A stretch of DNA of 32,153 nucleotides from Chara braunii. Taxonomy: Eukaryota; Streptophyta; Charophyceae; Charales; Characeae. The notes under the pieces are model-generated. The model worked only from the letters and a program-made list of their open reading frames with translations. It was not told where the DNA came from and did no database searches. The stretch covers positions 1,096,946-1,129,098 of the forward strand of contig BFEA01000274.1 in NCBI GenBank assembly GCA_003427395.1, written 5' to 3'. Below are positions 18,823 through 27,800 of the stretch, in pieces. A program made the position numbers and the translations under genes. The first letter of the stretch is position 1, and the number at the start of each line of letters is the position of its first letter.

Positions 18823-21230
18823 CTCTTTCTCCTTTTCTCTCTTTTTCTTCCACTTCTTCCTCCTTCACCGCCGCCTCCCTCTTCCCATCATCGTCCTTCT
18901 CCCACATTCTAAAGCCTTGGCCTTACCTTCTCCCCCTCCCTCTCCTCTTGGCATATAACTAACCCTTCCCACTCACTTGTTACATTGCCAGGGAACGAAC
19001 GGTGAAAGAAATTTGTCCTCACTTGGCGAAGAAAGTGGGCAAGGGAAGGGTTGTCGGTCCCTTGTGCCACCAAGAAGGAAAGGAAAAGACATGAGAGAAA
19101 TGGGAAGGAGGCAGGTCCGGGAAGGGACTAGAAAAAGTTGATAACTTGAAGCAAGGTCAGTTGACTCAACCATTACCCCAACTGCATGACTAAGAGAAGA
19201 GATTGGCCTGGACTAAGGAAGAAAAAGGAACGCACCAAGGGCTAAGGAAGGATGAACTTAGGATTGTGTGAGGGATTATGTGTTGACCCCATGTGGGGGA
19301 TGCTTTGTATAAATTGTGTTGAATGTGCAGGTGAGTAGCCTAAAGAGTCATTGAGCGGGATCGGGACCCGGGTGTGTCGGGCAGCAAAGAGAAATGGGGA
19401 CTTAAAGTCAAACGGGTTGTAGACTTAACTCTTGCCTATGAACAAGCATTGTTAGCAGGATTGCGCAAGCGAAGTCGGCTGCAGCAAATTGCAAAAGCAT
19501 AAGAAGGCCGAGAAGGCCGCCTAGATTGAAAGCTAAAAAAAGAAAGAGTTGGGCATGTATGCAGGATGGGGCCCCGAAAAGACTACGGGGTGTATAGGAC
19601 AAAAGCAAAAGGCCGGACAAAAGAAAGACATATGCGGTATGCGACAACGAAAGTCACGCATAGGAAAGCCAGAGAAGAAAGCAGGTTAGCGCTAGGGACG
19701 CGGAGGGGGACCGCGAGACATGGTGTGCGGGCCCAAGCCGAAGGGCGGCCGCTGGCTCAACAAGGCTTTAAGGACTCCCCGCTTAGTGAATGGGTGCGTG
19801 GCCTTAGGATGACACTTAGCCTGTGCATCTAATGAAGAAAAGGATTGAAAAAACTCCCTGGACTGCTTGAGTATTGGAAGGAGCAATTGTCTGCAAACAC
19901 AACAAAGTATTAAAAAAACAACACTTGTGAAGGACCTGCGAGACTACCACTCTGTGCGAGGGCTGAGCTACGTAACCAATGTCAAAGCTCTCTCGCAATA
20001 TGACTCATCCCCATCCATCTCAAAGCACTAGGTGGGGGTGGCCCCGTGACGAATGGTCCACGCCTTGAGCATGAGTGTGGGCGGACCGAGCCAACTAGGA
20101 CCCCCATTGGGGTCGACACAGGTTCGAAAGTCTAACAGGGTTGGGCCCTACACCGGCAAAGAGGAGCCACACTGATGTGGCCAGATGTTGAAAGGTGGAG
20201 AATTCATCTCGAGCCAACAAGTGCCATCTTTAATACTGACCTCATGCCCTGCATGACATTCCTATCTTTTCGGGATAACGCGAATTAGAGTAGGGGGCAT
20301 GGTTGAGGATTTTGGGTGGATGATGAAATTTATGGGGCAAGCCAAAAATTTCCCGTGTCAATTCGAGAGAAATTCTTCAGGGACAAAACAAGGGCTTTGG
20401 AAAGAAGGGAAAGGACTCGATATGGGGGCAAAAATGGAGAAGAGAGTTCCACTATAGTGAGCCTTCGTAGGATTCGAAAGAAAAATAAGACTTTACGTTT
20501 AAAATTTCAAAGGGGAGAGAAAAGGCCCAAAAGGGGGTGGGAAATGGGTACTAGTGGTGGGTCGGATGCAGTGCAAACAGGCGGTGGATGGGGCTCGTCA
20601 ATTTGTACGCAAAAACTCTCCAGCAGTGTGTGCACTTCACAACTGTTTTTTGGAAGCGCCGCAATCTGAGCACCAAGCGCCGGTACCAGCAGGAGTTTTC
20701 CAGCTCAGACCAAGGACAATTGAATTGTGGATTCCAAGCAGCGTGCACAGCAAACCAAGGGAGAATGGTGAGATTTGAATAGGGAAGGATGATCTCGGGA
20801 GAAAATTTGAAACAACAAACCAGAACAAAACCACTGCCCCTGAAGCGATAATATCACAAATGGTTATGAAGATGGAATCACCCTCGGTACAACAATGTGT
20901 TCCTTACATCCACGTTGCAATAGCTCGATCTGACAGCTTGTACGCAACCAATCACCTGCACGAGAAGAGGGAGGAAGAAGATGAAGAGTCTCAAGAAGAA
21001 GGGCAATGGGGGAGCTAGCACAAGAACGGATGAGAGGGAAGTTGGCTTACTGCACACATATCCAAATTGCCACTCTGCGCATAACAGAAAAAAAATTGAA
21101 GTTGGCAAAAAAAAATTAAACGTAACAAAAGAAAAGAAAGGACTTTCGTTTTTTTCCGTCCAATTCTTTCTCGACCGGATCACACTCATAATTGTTCCAA
21201 GCCCAAGGATGATTCCCAAATTTTGTTTAA
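18820..21230. other. Stretch without recognised genes
   Basis: I find no protein family, RNA gene or named element in these 2.4 kb. Open frames are short and overlapping on both strands. A B-box-like GGTTCGAAAGTC occurs near 20123 with no A box at tRNA spacing. The part upstream of 21232 gives no sign of being the rest of the retrotransposon that begins there. Confidence 0.45.
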
Positions 21231-21231
21231 T

Positions 21232-21968
21232 ACTGAAGTGATGAACCAAGTCCTGTTTCAGCTGCTGCCTCGTGTGATTTCACATGATCAGTAGGACTGC
21301 GACAAACATCTGTCCAGGGCACAACTGATGTATAATACTTATGTTCATAGCACTACAAGCTTTAAACCCTACACGCTGCACTTTGCCAGAGACCCCAGAC
21401 AGCCTCTGGATGATCTGATTGACAAGTCTCTCCTGTGACTACAGAATTGACCAAGAGTTACGAGAGACCTAGCGAGAGTTAGAGCTAATAAGGCCCAGAA
21501 AAGGATGATCGAAGAAACTAACAAGCATCGTTCTCCCTCTACTATACAGCCAGGTCACTGGGTCTGGGTGAAGAGATCTGAACTGATTGCCGAACATCAT
21601 ATTTCAAGAAAGTTGTTGCCTGTTTACTACTGTCCATAGCAGGTACTTGATACTGTGGGGGCAGATCCATTTGGGCCTTCCTACGTGCTTGTTGTACCCA
21701 CCTATCAGGACCTATCCACTCTTCCATGCTATGAAACTGCTGCCTTTCACTCCTGCTGATGCATTTCCTGACAGGCCACCGCAGGAAGGGATACAAAGTT
21801 GAGAGCATAGTGGATCAGCGGGGCACAGGCCCTTGTTGTGAATACCTTCTGAAGTTCTGCTTCCAACCTCACATAGAGGATCGGTGGTTTACCTGGAAGG
21901 AACTTCTTAAGTCTGCCAATTCAGTCGTACAGTTCTACGAGGCTGAACAGAAAGGGCAACCGCTCTGA
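21232..21968 (+). pseudogene. Chromovirus (Ty3/gypsy) integrase end and chromodomain
   Basis: This is the 3' end of a Ty3/gypsy pol gene of the chromodomain-bearing (chromovirus) group. TEVMNQVLFQLL opens it and holds the position of the third catalytic acid of the DDE integrase core. LSRAQLMYNTYVHSTTSF and KPYTLHFARDP follow, the conserved end of the core. After two stops come QPGHWVWVKRSEL and a GPY/F-type C-terminal region, then a frameshift near 21690 into HAMKLLPFTPADAFPD. A chromodomain-like end, KVESIVDQRGTG with WFTWKELLKSANSVVQFYE (about 21785-21945), closes the frame, stopping at 21968. At least four in-frame stops and one frameshift make it non-functional. The start is abrupt, with no zinc-binding or earlier core sequence. 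Confidence 0.87.
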
Positions 21969-22069
21969 CGGTCTCCTTGTGGACACTCCTAGCTCGGGGT
22001 CCGGGAAAGGTAGGAATGGAATGAACTGCAGGGTAATACCCGGGCTGTAAACTCACTTGTTTGTTTTGT

Positions 22070-22262
22070 GTATTTTTGTAGTGCGTGCTTGCCAGTGTTT
22101 GATCCGCGGATCCGCTGTCTGGTGAGTGCTTTTGTTTTGCTTTCGATTTTTCCTCTGCTGGGATTCAACCCCAGGTCCGGTGCTTAACATTTTTGTTTAT
22201 TCAGTTCTGGCCCAGGAATCGATCCCTGGTCCTCTTGCTTGCTGAGCTCTTTTCAGGACAGC
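22070..22262. repeat. Three degenerate copies of a short repeat after the retroelement
   Basis: Three loosely similar units follow one another: TTGATCCGCGGATCCGCTG, GGGATTCAACCCCAGGTCC and GGAATCGATCCCTGGTCC. Each is followed by a GGTGCTTTT/TGAGCTCTTTT-type T-rich tail. Read on the minus strand, the second and third resemble the T arm of a tRNA. They may be retroelement non-coding or LTR sequence. No assignment is possible. Confidence 0.4.
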
Positions 22263-23216
22263 CGTTTCTTTTGTTTTCTTTCCCAGTTGCTGGTTGTCCT
22301 ATATCCTGTTTTCTGTCTAGGTTCAGTTGCACATAGGCCTGGGAGCTGTATGGTAGCTTGTAGGCCTTGGTAGCCCGTCCTAGTGGCTCACTCGTGAATC
22401 TACAAAGTTCATGAAGGCAGTGCAGTAGGGGCTTTTGGTTCGTCATTTTTTTTCTTTTCACTTGGAAAGCCGCTAATGGGAGGAGTGGCCTGGAGCAGCT
22501 CTATTTTCGAAGCAGCACACTGCTCCTCCTTCACTATGAGTGTTGGCGGCCATAGCTGGGGCCATCTGCTTCATTCAGAGACAACGCTGAGCACCAGGCT
22601 CAGGCGCTGAAGGTGCAGTACTCCTCTGCTGTGTGTTGGTGTTGACAGCTTCCACGAAGCAGCTTGGGCTTTCGTGTCTGGTTCGACAGGCGGGTTCATC
22701 ATCGTCATTGGAGTGGGAGCTCTTCTTCATCCTTCAGGGAGCTGGCGCTCGCTGTTGGGCGAGTGTTTCCTGCAGCAGAAAGGGTGTTGAGTGGATGCTG
22801 ACTGGGTGCTGGGGTTATTCAGGGTACTCCAGTGATCTGTAGACTCCATAGCTACAGCTTGAATAGGAGGGAGGAAGAAGAAGTCTCCCTGATACTCCAA
22901 TGAAACCTTGTTAATAATTAGCCATGGGTGTTGATAACGTGGTTGGATCCTGGGAATTTTGTGCTGCTGATTGAGTTGGAGAGAGATGGTTCAATCAGAA
23001 TTGAATTAAATTCAATTCTATTAATGGTTTTGAGTGCTTCTGCTGTGTATTCTCCTCTTCTGGTTTGGTGTGGGTTGCTCTGTCCAAGTTTTCTTGTCAT
23101 TGCCCATGTGTATAGGAACGTGTGAATGTCATGCTCGGTTCACTTTCAATCAGGCACATAACAAAGGGCTGACGAGACCTGTGTGTGTCGTTGTACTCTT
23201 CACAACTTTGCTTCCC
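22263..23216. other. Stretch without recognised features
   Basis: No gene, RNA or named repeat was recognised between the chromovirus remnant and the SINE-like sequences. Confidence 0.45.
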
Positions 23217-23264
23217 CACGTGATACTGGCCTGGTTTTTAGCAGGTGACATTCCCCACTAAGAG
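23217..23264 (+). repeat. SINE-like 3' module, diverged copy
   Basis: ATACTGGCCTGGTTTTTAGC then AGGTGACATTCCCCACTAAGAG is related to the 3' part of the inserted element at 23384-23871 and to 27750-27800. Confidence 0.45.
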
Positions 23265-23365
23265 CATCGGCAGCAGAACAGAGCATCCCTGAAAGTCTGG
23301 GGCTACCCTAGATCATCAGGCTGCACCACATCCAAGTTTCAGCGAAAAACACAAAAAAAGGACTT

Positions 23366-23889
23366 AGCATGAGGCTTTAATCTATAATCTACATGAAACT
23401 TTCATCACACACAAAAAGGGCATCCCTGCTCAGTAAATCCCTGGTTTCCGGGGCAATCAATGCTGGCTGGGGGAGGTCTTCTTAATTTTTTCTCAAAAAG
23501 AGGTGATTGGGAGAAGTAGATGGTTGGATATCAAGCGTCCTACTAGTGAGGGGGCTAGCTCGTAAGATGGAAACAGGGTACGGCAGCAGCGGAGATGGTG
23601 GCTCTGCTGCAGTAAGTCTTGCCGGAGTGAGGTACAGAGGATTGATGGGGGGTTTCTGAGTCGTTTCTGAACTTTGCCTATCTCTGAGGTTTGTCGTACT
23701 AATTTTCTAAGTAGCTCAATTTTTTCTTAGCCAAAGCCGGGTAATGGCCCCCGTATCTCAAACTTTCAAACGTCTATGTAAATTTTCATATGGGACGCTG
23801 GGCCCGGTTCCCAGCACGTGCTGCTCCCCACGAATAGATTGGAGCTTTGTTCCCATTCAAAAAAAAAAAAAAGCATGAGGCTTTAATCT
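23366..23889 (+). mobile_element. SINE-like retroposon with poly-A tail and target-site duplication
   Basis: An 18-base perfect direct repeat, AGCATGAGGCTTTAATCT, occurs at 23366-23383 and 23872-23889. The roughly 488 bp between them end in a poly-A tail that abuts the right copy. A perfect duplication of this length plus a 3' poly-A tail is the signature of LINE-machinery (target-primed) retroposition. The insert has no protein frame of note. Its 3' third carries CTGGGCCCGGTTCCCAGC and GCTCCCCAC, recurring elsewhere in the window, so it belongs to a repeat family. The family is not recognised, and no clear A/B-box pair was found at its 5' end. Confidence 0.8.
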
Positions 23890-23986
23890 CGAGGAGCACT
23901 TAACATGCGAATAGTACTCAAGTTGATACAGTGGGTTTGCTTTAAAAAAAAAAAAAAAAAAAGAGAGAAGAAGAAGTTGGAAAGCC

Positions 23987-24757
23987 ATGCGATGTACAAA
24001 ATCTTTGGTGGGCACTTTAGTAAAGTGGACGGTTGAATCATGGTCTACCTACGGGCACATCACGTCGACCTCCCTTCGGGCCATCCAGTGGCAGATCATA
24101 CACCGGTGCCTCCCAACCCCGGATTGGGTAACGTCACGCTCCAACCTGGAACAAGCGGGAAAGTTGTCCCTGATATGCTCCTACTGCGGACCCTCCTCAC
24201 AGCATAGGAGAGCAGACTTTGAGCACTGTCTGCTGGCCAGCCCCATGGCCTTGCAGATATGGCACTGGTGAGATCCACTGCGGAATAAACTAACTGAAAC
24301 TGACTTCCCATGGAATATAAGCCTCATACTGCTGGGAAAACAAAAGGAATTCCTGAAAAACTGTACACCTTTCCAGTGCAACCTCTTTCAATACATGCGG
24401 CTGGCTATCCTCATGGTCATTTGGAGGATGAGATGTTCAGCAGAAAGAAAAGACGTCACCTTTGACTTCGAGCAAGCCAAGGCAGACATAGTGGAAGTTA
24501 TTGGAGCCAATATTGTCAGGGTCAGCAGTAAACTGGTGGCCGACATGGCTGCAGCCCCCGATAGGGCAGCAAAGCAGCTAACCGTTGCGACTTTTAAGGA
24601 GCTCTGGCTGGACCCCACCGAAAGATGGCTAATGTGCAGGAAAATGGCAAAAGAGTTTGGAAGAACTGGGTCGCCCAGGAAAAGTAGTGGTGGCTCAGAC
24701 CAGCAGACTGTTTTTTCCTGCCTCTGCCAAACCAAAACAGGAGCACCCTCGCCCTGA
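23987..24757 (+). pseudogene. LINE-type polymerase C-terminus with zinc-binding motif
   Basis: One frame runs 257 codons with a single internal TGA (24269-24271). Its first part reads like the region after the reverse transcriptase of plant non-LTR elements: HRCLPTPDWVTSRS, then ICSYCG and FEHCLLASPMALQIWHW, a Cys-x2-Cys...Cys zinc-binding pattern (zf-RVT type) leading to the typical W-rich helix. After the TGA, YMRLAILMVIWRMRCSAERK resembles the LR-x-x-x-L-x-x-IW-x-x-R segment that follows in these proteins. The reverse transcriptase and endonuclease domains are missing, so the copy is 5' truncated. A 19-base A run lies just before it. Downstream the frame becomes proline/serine-rich and meets the adapter sequence. 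That only one stop interrupts it suggests it is fairly young. Confidence 0.7.
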
Positions 24758-24977
24758 ACTGTCCTGTAACCACCCCCTCTCTCACTCTCCTCCAGCATCC
24801 CCTTCGCCGTCGGACAATTCCTCCCCTCTTCAGGCGCCCCTGCTCTCCTCAGCCTCCCTCCCACCTACCCCGTCCGCTCCCCCATCAGCTCCCCCATCAG
24901 CATCTCTGCCCCACCCCCTCCCCCTCCATCGGGCCCCCCGCCACCTGACCCCACTCCCTCCCCCTCCACCGCACCCC

Positions 24978-25015
24978 CTGTCTCTTATACACATCTAGAT
25001 GTGTATAAGAGACAG
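24978..25015. other. Nextera mate-pair junction adapter (assembly artefact)
   Basis: CTGTCTCTTATACACATCT is followed directly by its exact reverse complement, 38 bases in all. This is the Tn5 mosaic end in the back-to-back arrangement of the Nextera mate-pair circularisation junction. It is library-derived sequence, not genome. The join between 24977 and 25016 is therefore unproven and the two sides may not be adjacent in the genome. Confidence 0.98.
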
Positions 25016-25564
25016 CCTGGTACACCGGTCAGCCGGACAAACCAACCTCGAAATACCACAAAAGTAGCCAAAATGGACAAAAGACAACGACAACTGCAGT
25101 CAACATTCTCTGGACGCCTCCAGCAAGAGGCAACAGGTGTCGTGTGGTGGTATAAGGTCGATGCTGGCTGCACTTGCTTTGGTACAGGGGCTGACAGGAG
25201 GTGCAGTAACACACACACAATATGCCACAGTGGCCAAAAGGTCGACTTCCGAATCCCAACCACCTTGGGCCAACTCAAGAATAAGCTGGCAGCACTCCCT
25301 GTGGGAGTTAGCGGACTGCTGGCCCCGGTGGGGCCAGGGGCGTAAAGGTGGGGCAGAGATGCTGGGTCGGGTCTTCACCCGCCAGTGGAAGGCTTGGAAC
25401 GAAAGGATCAGTAGTATCAGCTTCCAGTAACTAGTAGCACTTAGAACAACAACCTGCTTATGCAATGTCAGACCGTAGTTGGAGCAAATGTCCACCATGT
25501 TGGCCAAACAAAGAGTTGTATCCTGAGGGACGCCAATGATAATCCAAGTTCCCTATGGCGTGGC
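25016..25564. other. Sequence right of the adapter, unassigned
   Basis: A 114-codon plus frame crosses the adapter, and its first codons are adapter-encoded, so its start is not biological. I recognise no protein family on either strand. Confidence 0.4.
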
Positions 25565-26050
25565 TTCACGTACCCTTCAGGTTAAACCCCGAAGTAAGCC
25601 ACGAGTACAGACCTTGATGAGAAGGCGGATGATGCGGGTCCAGTTCCAAACTTTTGGGGATGATTGCATGAATTTTTTGAAATTGCCCTTGTCCTTTTCG
25701 AAGTAGCTCCGCGCAGCCGACCACGCGGGCGCACGCGCGGCCATTTTTCAAATTCCTGCATGCTCACACAAGTTAGCTTCCCGCCTCCGCTCACACACCA
25801 ACTTCTTTCTTGCGCGTCCTTCGTCTACATGTACCTGTTCCTCTTCCTCCACTACCTTCTGGTGTGGGCGATTGGTCGCCAGTTGAGTCAGCCGGATCAA
25901 GTCGTAAGAGCAAACTTATGCGCGTGGCTTGGGCTGCCACCTCAATTGTGAGAAAATTCCAATCGACCCGCCTTCGTCGACCTTCTAGAACATCCCTCCA
26001 CCTCTCCTCCTCATCTACCACCCTGAGCTCCCCCACATTACATGCTGGTG
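25565..26050. repeat. Unnamed dispersed repeat, copy 2 (first part)
   Basis: Related to 14300-14870 in the same orientation, from GGCTTCACGTACCCTTCAGG to GGTGCCCCGCCGC. It is followed at 26068-26075 by CTATAAAT, a TATA-like sequence at the position of CTCTATAGCG in copy 1. Copy 2 carries an extra ~910 bp before the homology resumes near 26965. Confidence 0.7.
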
Positions 26051-26964
26051 CCCCGCCGCTTTTCGGGCTATAAATTTGCGCAGCCCCCTCCTTTCCTTCT
26101 CTTTGATCTCAGCTGCAATGCTACGAGAGCTATGAAGGCTGCGGCGCCGAACAGGCTCGATGTGCCCAAGGACGGGCGGAGTGACAGCGATAGTCTCGGT
26201 GGATGGTAGCCAGGTGGACTGAGCGGTGGTGGAGACGAAGGTGCGGCCAGTGGCAAGGCCTTGTGACTGTGCTGGTGCGCCTTTTGGTTGGACATGATGG
26301 CTGCACACGTGCAGTGCCAGCATGAATGTTGTTTAATGAAGAGTAGTGAGGGACTTCTGCTTTTCTCCATTGCTGTTTTGTCCGAGTGTGCATGTGTGCC
26401 AAAGACTAAGTGTGTGTACTAAGTCATATGCAGAACCTTGGCTGTGAATGTCGAATGGATGCATGTTGCTTCGCTGTCAGAGAGTCCATGTATGCATGAA
26501 GTGCTTGTATGGGCGAGTGGGAGCTACTATGTTGTTCTCACTCTCGCTGTTCCATTTTCTCACGCATGTGCATCAAATTTGGACGGGTCTCAACCGTCTA
26601 CGTGGATGTATGAGTGTGCAGATACCCCCTTGCTTTGTATGACCTAGCGATCCCCGCGCTTAGTGCAAGTGTGAAGCCGCTTATTTGCCCCTTTCGTTAC
26701 GCCCTTCCCCTTGCAGAGAGATGCAGGGCGATTGACTCGCTTAATCACTTGCTGCGTGGATGTTGTAGGAATTCGGTGTCATTTTGTGAAGTGATAATTT
26801 TGTTCAGATCGTTGTCCTTGCTTTCCTTCTCACAATTTTGGTTGGTGCTCGGGTCTAGGAGTTGGAATTAGAACCACGGTTGTACAGAGTCCAGGTTCGC
26901 TAAGTTAAGTGTAAGCGCAGGCACTTGCCCATGTTCGAACCTACATCGATCCACCATAGCAGCT
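26051..26964. other. Sequence present in repeat copy 2 but absent from copy 1
   Basis: These ~910 bp separate two blocks that are nearly contiguous in copy 1. The sequence ends in a pyrimidine-rich stretch with AG (TTCCCAATCGCAG at about 26974-26986, also in copy 1), which could be a splice acceptor, an insertion border or chance. No protein is recognised. Confidence 0.4.
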
Positions 26965-27430
26965 TCACAGAGTTCCCAATCGCAGATGAAGACGGAGTCT
27001 ACTGCGACGCGGATGTTAGGAGATCGCTATCTACAACCCATCGAAGGCTTGCCACATCGGCGGGGAGGGGTTCGTCTCTTGATCGGTTTGATGCTCCCCA
27101 ATTAATCCTACCTTCTGATCAAGTTGATCTTACCGTGCTTCCCTGGTCTAGTGCGCATGCCACCTAGAACCCTCAGTTCAACTGCAGATGGTGCAAGCTC
27201 AGAAATTCATGTTTTTGGTGACGGTTGGTACTGGGATACCAAGGTTCCATTCGGCTCCCGGATCTCACCCCCCACGCAGGCAAGCTTGTGGCAAACTTCC
27301 GGGTCCTGATACCTCCGCTCCACCCGCCGTTTGATAGCGAAGAAACAGACGGATGCGATGGTCGAGATTAACCTCAACCTGCTGGACTCCGGTGTCTCCT
27401 TCTTCCTTGGTCCCCACGAAAGAGAGGCTT
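26965..27430. repeat. Unnamed dispersed repeat, copy 2 (second part)
   Basis: Related to 14872-15130: CCCAATCGCAGATGAAGACGG against CCAATTGCAGACTAAGACGG, CCATCGAAGGCTTGCCACAT against CCGTCAAAGGCGTGTCATAT, and CTTGGTCCCCACGAAAGA against CTTGGTTCCCACGAAAAG. Function unknown. Confidence 0.6.
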
Positions 27431-27749
27431 GATTTTAGTGTGGAGTAGGTTTCTTTTTGTTGTTTGTGTTTTCTTCATCGACGGACGTGTGCCTTTTGCG
27501 GAGCTACCCTTGCCGTCACGGGGAATTTCTGAAGTGTATTCGGTGTCTTTCTCCCCCTTCTCACATTTTTCCCTTTCCCCTGTCAATTCTGTGTTTCCAA
27601 AGGTAACCCTGGGACTGGAGCGAGAACCACAGTTTCATCCTGGCGGTTCAATTTCCCCACCCAAAATCCTCGGCCGTGCCCCACCCACCTACTCTGATCA
27701 GCATTCACACGGGTCCAGGACGTTGCGCGGGGCATGACGTTGTTTATCA

Positions 27750-27800
27750 CACGCTGGACCTGATTTCCAGCAGGTGCAGCTCCCCACCAATACATGGAGC
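27750..27800 (+). repeat. SINE-like 3' module, second copy
   Basis: ACGCTGGACCTGATTTCCAG then CAGGTGCAGCTCCCCACCAA matches the 3' part of the inserted retroposon (23794-23844) at roughly 80% by eye. There is no poly-A or target-site duplication here. Confidence 0.6.

Noticed and set aside
20060-20130. GGTTCGAAAGTC as a tRNA T arm
   Set aside because: No A box at suitable distance and no acceptor stem.
23169-23200. CTGACGAGAC with a GAC/GTC stem resembling a hammerhead
   Set aside because: The GAAA box is replaced by GTTG and no cleavage site or stem III is present.
25001-25345. 114-codon ORF starting inside the adapter
   Set aside because: Its first codons are synthetic adapter sequence.
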